DNA of 64,000 bases from contig CM044877.1 of assembly GCA_024500155.1 (NCBI GenBank), forward strand, positions 80,398,501 through 80,462,500, given 5' to 3'. Origin of the DNA: Chenopodium formosanum (Eukaryota; Streptophyta; Magnoliopsida; Caryophyllales; Amaranthaceae). The translations under genes and the position numbers were made by a program. Shown here in pieces: positions 1 to 11,134 of the stretch. Each line of letters begins with the position of its first letter. Position 1 is the first letter of the stretch. The notes beneath the pieces were generated by a model. The model was not told where the DNA came from. It saw only the letters and a list, made by a program, of their open reading frames with translations, and ran no database searches.

Positions 1-693
1 TTTAGTATAAGGTTGTAAATTTGTTATTGTCTTTGGCTTGTCGAAGGTTTTCTGTTTGATTGAAGTTGTGAGAATGTATGATCTGTTCATGTTGTTATGA
101 TTGAAGTTGTGTCGGATTAGCATTGTCGTGTGTTTGACTATATGTTGTCCGGAGGTTTTGGATGTTTACCATTGACTACCTGACTGGTCCTTGAAGATTG
201 ATGGAGAGAGGGTACTAATGAGAGATCTTACTTGGGATGTTTTTTTGTGGCGGAGGTTAAGGAGAGATTATATTATTGTTAATTCTGCTTAAACTAGTCG
301 AGGACTCGAGGGAGACCTTGATTTTTGATTTATATTTTCTCTAATATTGAAGGTACTGTGTTTTTTAGGGAGGTTGTCTTTTATTTGTGGATCTTGTTAA
401 TAATCTGTTTTACTGATGTTATTTAACATGTCTGACATTTAATAAGGTGGCTTTGATTGCTGTAGTTTGTAATTACTGAAAGTATAAGGAGTAGATTTGG
501 TGGATTATGTAAGAGAGGGTTCTTACTGTGTGAACTCAGTTTTATTTTTTTGTAGGCAAATCAGATTGGTATGACTGAACACATAATATGTTAATTTCAT
601 GTGTCAAAGTGTCTGCTTCCGTGTTACAGCTAATTTTTTCAGAAGCTTCGGTGCGTTTACTATATTCACCACTAATATTATCTAATCTTGCAG
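1..693 (+). other. Intron upstream of the first visible RBP45/47 exon
   Basis: T-rich sequence without a reading frame resembling the missing RRM1 start. It ends in a good acceptor (tctaatcttgcag, to 693). Most simply this is an intron of the RBP45/47 gene whose first exon lies outside the window. Confidence 0.6.
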
Positions 694-3600
694 CTTTCCA
701 ATGTCAAAATCATTCGTAATAAGCAAACCATGCAGTCAGAGTGCTATGGATTTCTTGAGTTCACCACTCATGCTGCTGCTGAGAGAATTCTACAGACATA
801 CAATAATACCCTGATGCCAAACGTTGAGCAAAACTACAGATTGAATTGGGCTTTCTATGGATCTGGTGAGAAACGGGGAGAGGATGCATCTGATTATACA
901 ATTTTTGTGGGTGACTTAGCTACAGATGTTACTGATTACACATTACAAGAGACTTTTAGAGTTCGCTACCCCTCAGTTAAAGGTGCTAAGGTGGTGATGG
1001 ATAGGCTTACTGGTAGGGCAAAGGGCTATGGATTTGTTCGTTTCAGTGATGAAAGTGAGCAACTACGTGCCATGTCAGAGATGAATGGAATGATGTGTTC
1101 AGGTCGTGCAATGCGTATTGGAGCTGCTGCTAACAAGAAAAATGTTGGTGGAACAGGTATTTACTTACATTTGGCAGTGTGTACTGTTATATAGTTGTCA
1201 TAGTTAATTAATTCTGCATGCATGAACATGTTGAATTTTGTATTGATCCTGCTTTTGTTGTTTATATTAGTCAGAACATAAAGTTGGTAAGGTTGAAAGA
1301 ATAGTGATTGCTTATGCTCTATGTTGGTTTACAATTAAAGTTTTATTTGGGTCTCCTACATTCAGTTCTCTTGAAGATGCGCAGAAATTCAGTTCCAGTG
1401 CTTTCCTTTCAGATTTGGGAATTATTAATTCTAAATTGAAAATCTTATAGAACTCCCATTGTCTCAAAGCAGGGTGTCAAGAGGCTCTACCATTTAGGGG
1501 CCTGGGACTGAATTCAGCCGAAATGGTTACCCCCTTAATACGTTGCCTTGTGTAGGTCAGTAATGTCATAAATTTTCCATTTACAGCAGTTTCCAGTGCT
1601 AAAAGTTATTCTTCCATTCAGTTTAGTATATTATCCTTTTTACAGCTATCAGTTAAATTCAATTTCATTACAATTTAGGATGTCATTTTTTGGCATTTCT
1701 TTCGCTTTAGTTTAATACGTTGCCTTGTATAGGTCTGTAATGTCATAAATTTTCCATTCATTCTTCCTTTCAGTTTTGTATATTATCCTTTTTACAGCTA
1801 TCAATTCAGTTCAATTTCATTACAATTTAGGATGCCAAAATTTGGCATTTCTTTCGCATTAGCTTTTTCTTAATGCTCCTTTGCCCTCCTTTATAAATTT
1901 TCTTTTTCTTCTTCTTCTGTTGTCAAGAGGTGCCCTGTTTGTGTTGCTTATTTATTTTTTTTAAAAAAAAGATCTACACGAGTCTGGTCTAATATAGTTA
2001 TGTGCCTCTTATAAACAGTGAGTAACATCGTTTGGATTATTTTGGTTCTTAGGTTATTATGATCTCCTCAGTGAGCATAACTACCCGTTTATTTCATAAC
2101 ATTTTGAGATCCATTTCAGTGCCCTAAATAAAATATCAAAGTATGTATTAGTTGGTCATAAATAATGTATAATGCCTGTATGTCTGTTCTGTTCAGTGGT
2201 TAGGGATTGTTTGAAATTTGTTTGCTAAATGTTTTCTGTTATCACTATATTTGTGAATTGAGGTGGTGTGACTTTACCTTCTGGTGATAATAAATTATCC
2301 ATATGGGTTTTAGGTTATTTGCTCTCTTTTTGTTGAAATATTTGATAGATTTGTGCTCTTTCAGATCTTTTAGTTGATGAGCAGATTAATTTTAATATTT
2401 TGCTTGTTTGCTGAGGGAGCTAGGTTGTGCTGGTATTTTGCATGAGTTCCTTTTGTTTTTGTGTGATAATATTCTGTTTTTCCTGTTCCCGAAAGAATTT
2501 ACTTTGGGGGTTTTACCGAGTATTATAAGCCTACTAATTTTTCATTTTCTGTCCCCTTGTATTTTGTAACCTTTGCTTTTGCACTCTTTTTAAAGACTGG
2601 AGTAGAGAGAAAATTATATGATGGGGAATTAATATGTAAAAACAAAACCTTACCAATAGATGGTATGTTTATTAATGGATACTAAAAAAATGTTGTCTTA
2701 TAATGACAATGAAGTATGCTAATATCATGTCATTGCTTTGCACTTTCATGATCTGACTTTGTAGTCTAATAAATTGTTTTTTTAATCTTTTTCTTCAGTC
2801 AGGAATATTAGCACTTTTGATTTGTGTTGTCTTTCTGAGTTACATGATGGTCATTATTTTTAGTTGGTCGAAATAAGTTTTGTAAGGTCCTTGTTGCTTT
2901 ATCCTTGTCCTCTTTCTTAATCGCAGCTTCTTACCAGAACTCTCAGGGAACTCAAAATGACAGTGATCCAAGTAACACTACTGTGGGTACTTTTCCCTTA
3001 AGAGTTTCATCTAAGTTGTACTTGATAATATCCGATGTGATTTTGTATTTTTATTTTTTTTTTTCAGATTTTTGTCGGCAATCTGGATTCTAATGTTTCT
3101 GATGAAATTTTGAGACAAACATTCAGTCCCTATGGGGAATTGGTCCATGTAAAAATACCTATGGGCAAGCAATGTGGATTTGTTCAATTTACTAACAGGT
3201 TTGCATGGACTTATACCTTTTTAGTTGCATGTGATTCTTGCAGGTCTGCATATGCAATTTGGAAGTTAATATATTGTCTTATTAATTCTGCAGAAGTAGT
3301 GCTGAGGAGGCTTTGAAAGCATTGAATGGAGTACAATTAGGTGGACGTAGTGTTAGACTCTCTTGGGGACGTAGTCCTTCAAACAGACCGGTATGTTTTC
3401 ATTTCTTTTTGGGTGCTCAGTATAGTATATCTTTGTCCTAGTCCTGAGCTAAGTGGTTGAATGTATGCAGTCGCAACCTGATCAGAGCCAGTGGAATAAT
3501 TCTGCTTATTATGGATATCCACAAGGATACGACTCCTATGGATATGTGTCTGCGCCTCAAGATCCTAACATGTACTATGGTGGTTATCCCGGATATGGTG

Positions 3601-3914
3601 GTTACCCAATGCCTCAGCAGGCACAGATGCCATTGCAACAGCAACAGGTTAGTTGATGTTTATATTATTGTCAGTCAATGTTAGCATATCTTCTTTGTAT
3701 AGGTTTATGGGTTTCTATGGAGCAAGTTTGTTACTTTTGGATGAATCACCTATGAAGCATTTTAAGTGTATCCAAAATGATGGCTGTTCATGTTGTGCTG
3801 TTGCAATGTTAAAGTTTCAGTTCTTGTTTCTTATGCTCAGTTTTCTGGCTCCTTAAAAAGTTCTCGGAAACTTTCCTGTTTAAAATCTTATTACGTTTGT
3901 TTATTGTGCAGTGA
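694..3914 (+). CDS. RBP45/RBP47-type RNA-binding protein, 5'-partial
   Basis: Exons read as 694-1156, 2927-2982, 3068-3198, 3294-3390, 3471-3647 and 3912-3914. They join in frame to 308 residues. The first exon in view opens in the middle of RRM1 (RNP1-like QSECYGFLEF), so the start codon lies left of the window. RRM2 follows (RNP2 IFVGDL, RNP1 KGYGFVRF), then a linker, then RRM3 (IFVGNL and KQCGFVQF), and a Tyr/Gly/Gln-rich tail ending in a Gln run. Three RRMs with this linker and tail are the plan of plant RBP45/47 proteins, which bind U-rich or poly(A) RNA and enter nuclei and stress granules (family knowledge). The donor at 2983 (ACT|GTGGGT) was preferred to one at 2987 because only the first keeps RRM3 in frame. 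The stop TGA is formed directly at the last exon junction. Family assignment is firm; RBP45 versus RBP47 is not settled. Confidence 0.9.
1535..1861. repeat. Tandem duplication, period about 177 bp, in an RBP45/47 intron
   Basis: The block beginning ttaatacgttgccttgt at 1535 recurs at 1712, followed both times by the same series of segments (taatgtcataaattttccat, tatcctttttacagctatc, ttggcatttctttcgc). The copies differ by scattered substitutions and small indels, so this is an older duplication inside the 1.8 kb intron between 1157 and 2926. Confidence 0.8.
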
Positions 3915-5012
3915 TCCAGCTATGCTAAGCGCCTAAGCGGGATAAGTTGATAGCCAGGGAGGGTATATTTCACCTGAGGCTGCTCTTCTGGAGCTATGGT
4001 CCTCTCTGAAATGTCTGAATGTAGTATACTCTGTGATTCTGCTGGTCAAATTTTCTTTTCTTTTTTTTGGATTTTGCTCAAAGCTGCTTGTATGTAGCTT
4101 GCTTTTAGTCCGGCTCGCTTAATGTTCTTGAGATTTGTCATACATGGATATGGCTTGTGAGTTTTGATCATATCATGTGTTATTTTTAAATTAGATCTAT
4201 TTTTGATTCTAAATTTATCTGTGCTGCCTTTGAATCTCTTTTTTTTTGGGAAATAGCTAGGACCTAACAAAAGAGAATTTGTTGCCAATAAAAATTGATT
4301 TAAGTTTTAGCTAAGATTTTTTTGTACTACTAGAGATGTATTAAACGGTTTGCCTAAACGTGTGCCTGTGGGAAGTTGGGCACATGTTTACAAATCGCAA
4401 TTTTTTTTTTTTTTTTTTTTTTTTGAAAGAATACAAATCTCAATTTTAAAGAAAGCTATATAAAAATTTATTGAAGGTGTATTAATACCACACAAATTGC
4501 CTAATTATATCATGTACTGTAATTTTTTTATTTATCTCAAAACTTTACTACTAGAGGTAGTATTAATGTTTATCTAGTCTTATCTCTTCGTGTATTTATG
4601 TTAAATAACAATTAAAATTGAAAGCAAATGTAATGTAATGAGTCAATGCCAGCCTAGTTAGATACCGAAATTCAATCAAATACTCGTAATAGATCAGAAA
4701 GCCAAACGTTAGATACCGAAATTCAATCAAATACTCGTAATAGATCAGTAACATGGAATATAAGTCGGTAAACATGACATGTCTTTTTAACAATTTTGTT
4801 ATGGCACTAAAAATTCTCAAGCCAAGCTATGCGCTAAACTATTAAAAAAAAAATACTGGCTTAGTTCATTCTAAAACATCTAACTAACAAGTCCAAATAA
4901 ACTGTACAAAGATGACAGACACAAGCTGCGTAATCTCATTGTTTGAGCACAACTTCAGATCAACACAGACAAAATCTTCATTCCTATTATTTTCCCCCAT
5001 GGAAAAACGTCT
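3915..5012. other. Convergent 3' regions of the RBP45/47 and MED21 genes
   Basis: After the TGA at 3912-3914 comes the RBP45/47 3' UTR, probably a few hundred bases. The rest is AT-rich and non-coding, with a poly-T run near 4400-4424 and a 51-bp tandem duplication at 4657-4748. No further gene is seen. Confidence 0.6.
4657..4748. repeat. 51-bp tandem duplication, two copies
   Basis: The block starting gttagataccgaaattcaat at 4657 repeats at 4708 with essentially no mismatch over about 40 bases, indicating a recent duplication. Confidence 0.85.
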
Positions 5013-8000
5013 TCAATATGGTTTCTTCATGTTTAAGCATTTATCAGACGCTTCACTGAACAACTCCTGGACTTGCTTTAATTCCTTATCTGGGCAGAAA
5101 GAACAAGAAAATGTGCAAACATTAGCTTTACTAAACTCCACAAAAGTAGCATCAGGAATCTACTTAGGAAATCTTCCTACTGTAACCAAGCATCATATTC
5201 ATTCGGTTTAAGTAATACACTGTTAGACTGATAGTTACCACAGTAATAATTCACAGGCCACACAAGTAAAAATGTACACGTATAAGGTACACAGTACACA
5301 AGTCAGTGACCACCTTCATGGCCTCATGTACCAAGAGTAAGCTAGTTGATCAAACTCCTCAATTAAATATTTGACAAGAAGGCATACATACAAAGTCATG
5401 TTACACCTTTTCAACAGTACATTATAACAGAACCTAATGCTCTGCTTATTCTGGCTGCACAACTATTTATATTGTAAAATGATTCAATGGGGCAAAAACA
5501 ATATTAATGTGGTTATAGATTTATCAACTAAACCAGAAGCTGTATGCATATCAGGGGCGAAGCCAGGATTATAAAACTCCAGGGGCTGGTTGATGCTTTA
5601 ATTTATTAAATATAAATATATAAGATGTTAAGTATTATTACTATGTGATTGTACATTTTTTTACGAAAAGGTCTTATCAATTTTACAACGATACTTTGAC
5701 TGACATTTGGGGGGGGCACTCTTCTATCCACACCTTCATCTCTTGGAAAGAGAGGGAAGACTTTGCAATAGAGCAAGCAGCTACAGTACAAAGAAGAGAG
5801 CTAAAATTGAAGCTACAAAAATCAAATTCACTACCTAAGCTAAGCTAAATTTTTAATATAGCAGCAAAATTTTTAAAAAGATAATCTTTATTAATTAATA
5901 CTCTAGGGTAGTTTCTTCTTATTTCTTGTATTGCTACCTATTTATCTTTAATAAAAAGATATCAGTGTTTTTTATTTATATCATTTTGATAACCTACCAA
6001 GAAAAATAATTATTCAAATTAAATAACATAATGTGAAGTGTGTAGCTTAGTAATTATCAATAAGTAATTTAATGTAAGAAATAACCCTACATTAACAAAC
6101 AAGTAGAATGGTAGAAGGGGGGGAAAAAAAATCAATTTGGCTAACTAGCTTTTTCGTGCCACTATGGCACCATTCACCAAGAGTAAAAAGATTTGACAAT
6201 TTAGAGCAAAGGAGATTTGAATCTAGAATCTACAATATTAAAGCTTTAACATTAAAAGGTCATACCATTGAAGCAAATGCAACATTACTGAATACTGATA
6301 AGACTAGACAAGAATAATATATGTACAGATTTTATGGAGGCGAAGTATATAAATTAAAGGCTGTGGAATTTGGCTGCAGGGGCCGGGCCTCCACCAGGCT
6401 CCCCTTCGCCCATGGTGCAAGATTGTCAAGAGGTACACCAAAAAACTAGGAAAGCATAATCGACTTGTTCAAAACATTCCAGAGTATGAAAATTTTAAAA
6501 TATTTCCAGTCAAGTATATGAGTATTTTTATGACAGCGGCTTCATTTCATACAGGCAAAATCTAAAGAAAGAGTAGACAATGCAAATTATTTCATACGGA
6601 ATGTAATTAATAGTAAAAAGCAAGTCATTACCAGCAGCTTCCAGTTGCTTCTGCAATTCTTGGCCAATAGCATCATTTTCTGCCTGGTAATATAAACAAG
6701 AAAGGCTGCTTTAGTAGGCTCTATAAATTTCAATATTCACAGCAAATTATCTACTTGCCTACGTAAATACCTGAAGCTCAGCGATTCTTTTCAGTTGAGC
6801 CTCTTCACCTCCCTCAGCTAATGGTAGGGCATTAACCAAGGCATCAAACTGTAAAGAGCAAGTTAGATAAAAAAAAATTAGTGATGACACAAATTATTTG
6901 ACAAGGCAGAAGAGAAAATTATTCTAGGCATTTGATGGGTTAAAATACTTTCCCCAATCTAGAACTACTCATCTCCCCAACAAATTATTAAGAAAAAAGA
7001 AAAGAAAAGAAAGCTTGCCATATTTGCACTGGTCTAAAGAATTACAAGTAAAAACTAGAAGACAGGAACTGATATTAATATACAAAAATCCGTGGCAAAT
7101 CGCACAGGACATTACCAATTAACTCAAGAAGCAATCAAGTCTTGAGAATAAGCCCTAAAACCTCTATAGAACTCTATGGTAGAAACAGTCCAAACAGATA
7201 CAAAAATAAAACCAAAATGGCAAAGGAAAATAAAAAACAAGATGAAAAGGGAGGAAGATGAACTCTACATTGGTTTGCCATGTGTGTGTGTGTGTGAATT
7301 TTTTGGAAAACGGTATGCCATGTTAATAATTGAAACTTGGTGGGCTAAAAGCTGCACTTTGGTTTTACAGCATAAGTATGCAGCTAAACGTTTTTTCTAA
7401 TTGCCACCCCGATATCTGTAATTCTTATGCTCAAAGCTTACACCTTTAATTTCATCTTTCCACAACTATTAAAGACTCTCCCCTTTAGAGAGATACCAAG
7501 CCTAACAAGATCCAGAAAACAGAATATCTTGATCACAGTCTAATCTTAGGAAGGACAAATCAAAACCATATACTTCTGCAAGCTCAAATACAAATCCGAT
7601 CAACCTAATATAAATAACTTCTTTGCTATGCGGCTTACTCAAACTGAGCAGTTACTCTCTACTTGGTGAACCCTGTCAGCACAAATAGCTGCAATGAAAT
7701 GCAAGCCTATTACCACTTCTTCAATTTGTAATTAAATCAAGTGAAGAAAATATGGTCTAACTTTTTTGGACAGAGTTATCATACACACCGAGCAACCGAA
7801 TTCCTACCCATTGACTCAAGAAAGTCATTCTAGTATAAAATCACAAATGCTGAATTACCACCAACAACCCAATATGTATATAGGAAGTCTCAAGAGCTCC
7901 ACACACAAGCAATCTCTTCATAAGCTAATTGACACTAGCAAAAGAAGCCGGTCTCGATACATTGAAACTAGAACAACCCCAAAAATCAATATTATAAACC

Positions 8001-8415
8001 TAAACTCGCATAATTCCAAACTTACAATTCAATTTTCATCAATATTCCAACCAAAAATCAATTTAATTAGATACTTTAAAAGGGTAGAAGAAAAACAATA
8101 AACCCCAGAAAAAATTACCTGCTTTGCAGCCTTAACAAGAGCAGCACTGGCGGTTTTGGGTTCATCAGTAAAATTGGCGGAAGCATCAGGCGGCGGTTGT
8201 TGCTGCTGCTGCTGCCCTTGTTGGGGTGGATTGGGATTCGAATTATTTGAACTAGGGTTCGAATTAGGGTTAGGGTTAGGGTTCGAATTAGGAGGTTCAG
8301 GGTAATTAGGAGAGAGACGAACAGGAGGAGCATCTCTTTGTAAAGTTCCGAAAGTATTGAATGCAAGTGATGCTATCAAATTTACTTGTTCTTGCAATTG
8401 CGATATTATATCCAT
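5013..8415 (-). CDS. MED21: Mediator of RNA polymerase II transcription subunit 21
   Basis: Coding exons on the minus strand are 8415-8119, 6848-6771, 6683-6632 and 5089-5013; they join in frame to 167 residues. The N-terminus begins MDIISQLQEQVNLIASLAFN and continues GTLQRDAPPVRLSPNYPEPP, the conserved start of plant MED21. Residues of about 43-85 form an Asn/Pro/Gln-rich low-complexity insert. After it come KQFDALVNALPL, GEEAQLKRIAELQ and a C-terminal helix ending CLNMKKPY. MED21 pairs with MED7 in the Mediator middle module, in the nucleus. The ATG at 8415 was chosen over an upstream in-frame codon (12 residues earlier) because family members start at MDII. The protein seems longer than the Arabidopsis homologue as I remember it, mainly through the N/P/Q tract. 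The third intron (5090-6631) carries a transposon-like insert. Confidence 0.93.
5552..6414. mobile_element. hAT-like non-autonomous element remnant in a MED21 intron
   Basis: The left edge caggggcgaagccagg and the right edge ccaggctccccttcgcccatg are imperfect inverted repeats of the CAGGGGCG(G/A)AGCC type seen at ends of plant hAT-like elements. The interior is AT-rich with no intact frame. I could not find a clear 8-bp target duplication, so the limits are tentative. A similar single end (ctccctccgcccctg) occurs at 55491-55505. Confidence 0.4.
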
Positions 8416-8762
8416 CTTCTTCCCTTCAATTTTCGATGGAAATTGCAGCAAATTAAAAATCGAAATTAGAGAACTAGATCAAAAATTAAAATTAACTAGC
8501 AAATCAATTGAAGTATAACAAAGAGGGTATAAGTGTGAGAGATTAAGAGTACTTACTTGTGAAGATTTGCGGATTTTTTTTCTGCAAAATTCGAAGAGAA
8601 AGCTCTGTAAATATGAGCAGAGTAACGAAGAAGATGGTTAGCTGATTGCTGTAGTTGTAGCTCTATAAAGTATTGACTGACATACAGAAAACAATACTCT
8701 TGGCTACTGTCGTTTAGCTTTTCACTTATTTTACAGACACGGAATAATACGATGTTTGTGTA

Positions 8763-8850
8763 CTTCTCCCTTCGTTTATTTTAAGTGTTGCACTTCTTAG
8801 ACGCGACATATGTACTGATGCACTAAATTATTTAAAATAAATAGAGGAAG
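8763..8850. mobile_element. Stowaway-type MITE, 88 bp
   Basis: The termini are cttctcccttcgtttatttt and aaaataaatagaggaag, an imperfect inverted pair flanked by TA on both sides (8761-8762 and 8851-8852). This matches the Tc1/mariner Stowaway pattern (CTCCNTCCGTT ends, TA duplication). Confidence 0.7.
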
Positions 8851-9388
8851 TATTATAGTTTTAGACTTTGTTGGGTGGTATTCTATATGACCTATTACTA
8901 TGGGACGTTAATAGAGTTGAAGGAATTGCGCTTAATCACTCAATCGGGCTAACAAATGATCACATAGTCCTAGTTAATCTAGCATTCTTAATCTCTTATT
9001 GTTCGCTTTAATTGAAGCTGCGGTTAAAGGGAAATGTGCTCGGATATATATAAAGACTACTTAATTTCCTCCCTCTGCCTAATTAGTCATTTATACATGA
9101 TTTAGTTCAAGCTAATAATCATCCCGGATGAATGAAAATTTCGTTTATGTTCATCCCCTATTACCATTGCTAGCTAGGCATCAAGACACCTATGATTACA
9201 GACTTATTATAAACATCTTGCAATAGCAAGCATCACCAAACAGAACATAAACGAGAATCATACAATTGATGCTCAACTGTCGAAGTATCCCATGGGCCAT
9301 GGCAAGTTCAATTAAACAAGAAAAACTGATCAGCTGTGTAATTTAAGAGCCACAAATAACATACAAAGGCACAAGTGTAGAAATTATA

Positions 9389-9394
9389 TTTATT
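9389..9394 (-). terminator. Candidate polyadenylation signal of the polyubiquitin gene
   Basis: AATAAA on the minus strand, about 140 bases after the stop codon. This is a reasonable distance for a plant near-upstream element, but plant signals are degenerate. Confidence 0.45.
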
Positions 9395-9532
9395 CATAGA
9401 TGAGAAAGAACTTAACGAGTTCATTACTACAATAGGAAAACATAAACTAAAAATTATTTATCATAACCTACTAAAAGCAAAGCAAATCTTAAGCAGCAGC
9501 CTTCCAAACAGTAACAATCCCACATAACCAAC

Positions 9533-11134
9533 TCAAAAGCCACCACGGAGACGAAGGACAAGGTGGAGGGTGGATTCTTTCTGAATATTGTAGTCAGCCA
9601 AGGTGCGTCCATCCTCGAGTTGCTTCCCTGCAAAGATTAGTCTCTGCTGGTCCGGGGGAATCCCCTCCTTATCCTGGATTTTAGTTTTCACATTATCGAC
9701 AGTATCTGAGCTCTCAACCTCCAGGGTGATGGTCTTCCCAGTCAAAGTCTTGACAAAAATCTGCATCCCACCTCTTAAACGGAGCACCAAGTGAAGGGTA
9801 GACTCCTTTTGGATATTGTAATCTGCAAGGGTCCTCCCATCCTCAAGCTGCTTCCCGGCGAAAATCAACCTCTGCTGATCAGGGGGAATGCCCTCCTTGT
9901 CCTGGATCTTAGTCTTTACATTATCAATAGTGTCTGAGCTCTCAACCTCCAAAGTGATGGTCTTCCCTGTCAAGGTCTTAACAAAAATCTGCATCCCTCC
10001 TCTCAAGCGCAGCACCAAGTGAAGGGTAGACTCCTTTTGGATATTGTAATCCGCAAGGGTCCTCCCATCATCAAGCTGCTTCCCGGCAAAGATCAACCTT
10101 TGCTGGTCCGGAGGAATGCCTTCCTTATCCTGAATCTTGGCTTTGACATTATCAATAGTGTCAGAGCTCTCAACCTCCAAAGTGATAGTCTTCCCTGTCA
10201 AAGTCTTAACAAAAATTTGCATTCCACCTCTTAATCGGAGAACAAGATGGAGGGTTGACTCCTTCTGGATATTGTAATCAGCAAGAGTACGCCCATCCTC
10301 GAGCTGCTTCCCAGCAAAGATCAACCTCTGCTGATCTGGGGGGATTCCCTCCTTGTCTTGAATTTTGGTCTTAACATTGTCAATAGTGTCGGAGCTCTCA
10401 ACCTCCAAAGTAATAGTCTTCCCTGTCAAAGTCTTCACAAAAATTTGCATACCACCCCTTAATCGGAGCACAAGATGGAGGGTTGACTCCTTCTGGATGT
10501 TGTAATCAGCAAGAGTACGCCCATCCTCGAGCTGCTTCCCAGCAAAGATCAACCTCTGCTGATCCGGGGGGATTCCCTCTTTGTCCTGAATCTTAGTCTT
10601 AACATTGTCAATAGTGTCTGAGCTCTCAACCTCCAAAGTGATGGTCTTCCCTGTCAAAGTCTTCACAAAAATTTGCATACCACCCCTTAATCGGAGCACA
10701 AGATGGAGGGTCGACTCCTTCTGGATGTTGTAATCAGCAAGGGTACGCCCATCCTCGAGCTGCTTCCCAGCAAAGATCAACCTCTGCTGATCCGGGGGGA
10801 TTCCCTCCTTGTCCTGAATTTTGGTCTTAACATTGTCGACAGTGTCAGAGCTTTCAACCTCCAAGGTAATTGTTTTTCCTGTCAAAGTCTTTACAAAGAT
10901 TTGCATTCCACCACGAAGGCGAAGCACCAAGTGGAGAGTAGACTCCTTCTGGATGTTATAGTCTGCAAGGGTTCGGCCATCCTCGAGCTGTTTACCAGCA
11001 AAGATCAGACGCTGCTGATCTGGGGGAATTCCTTCTTTATCTTGAATTTTGGTCTTAACATTATCAATCGTATCAGAACTCTCAACCTCGAGAGTGATGG
11101 ACTTGCCAGTTAGGGTTTTGACAAAAATTTGCAT
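9533..11134 (-). CDS. Polyubiquitin, seven head-to-tail ubiquitin units
   Basis: The 533-residue frame is exactly seven 76-residue units plus one terminal Phe. Each unit ends LRLRGG, the site cut by deubiquitinases to release monomers. The Lys residues used for chains (6, 11, 27, 29, 33, 48 and 63) are present in all units. Units are 228 bp each, starting at 11134, 10906, 10678, 10450, 10222, 9994 and 9766. Differences from the usual plant sequence are A28T in six units (unit 5 keeps Ala28), T12S in unit 1, I23V in units 2 and 7, and E51D in unit 5. Units 3 and 4 are almost identical at DNA level, which suggests recent conversion or unequal exchange. The ATG follows directly on an AG acceptor, so a leader intron ends at 11135, as in UBQ10-type genes. 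Confidence 0.97.
   Translation of the reverse strand: MQIFVKTLTGKSITLEVESSDTIDNVKTKIQDKEGIPPDQQRLIFAGKQLEDGRTLADYNIQKESTLHLVLRLRGGMQIFVKTLTGKTITLEVESSDTVDNVKTKIQDKEGIPPDQQRLIFAGKQLEDGRTLADYNIQKESTLHLVLRLRGGMQIFVKTLTGKTITLEVESSDTIDNVKTKIQDKEGIPPDQQRLIFAGKQLEDGRTLADYNIQKESTLHLVLRLRGGMQIFVKTLTGKTITLEVESSDTIDNVKTKIQDKEGIPPDQQRLIFAGKQLEDGRTLADYNIQKESTLHLVLRLRGGMQIFVKTLTGKTITLEVESSDTIDNVKAKIQDKEGIPPDQQRLIFAGKQLDDGRTLADYNIQKESTLHLVLRLRGGMQIFVKTLTGKTITLEVESSDTIDNVKTKIQDKEGIPPDQQRLIFAGKQLEDGRTLADYNIQKESTLHLVLRLRGGMQIFVKTLTGKTITLEVESSDTVDNVKTKIQDKEGIPPDQQRLIFAGKQLEDGRTLADYNIQKESTLHLVLRLRGGF

Larger units (their letters stand above)
8416..9532. other. MED21 leader/promoter and 3' flank of the polyubiquitin gene
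   Basis: Upstream of the MED21 ATG there is a probable leader near 8416-8680; a possible donor (acttacttgtg, read on the minus strand) near 8553 suggests a 5' UTR intron. The remainder is AT-rich, contains a Stowaway-type MITE at 8763-8850, and runs into the polyubiquitin 3' UTR. Confidence 0.45.

Noticed and set aside
4046..4288. 80-codon frame on the - strand (many Lys)
   Set aside because: It is antisense to the RBP45/47 3' UTR, and its Lys richness comes from T-rich DNA read backwards.
7766..8101. 111-codon frame on the + strand
   Set aside because: It lies across the first MED21 intron, antisense to the gene, with low-complexity composition and no family features.
8264..8283. Interstitial telomeric sequence
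   Set aside because: Only three units, fully inside the MED21 coding frame. It is better explained as a coding simple repeat and is reported only as a curiosity.
9603..11113. Frames of 63-136 codons opposite the polyubiquitin gene
   Set aside because: They are antisense shadows of the ubiquitin repeats with periodic composition.
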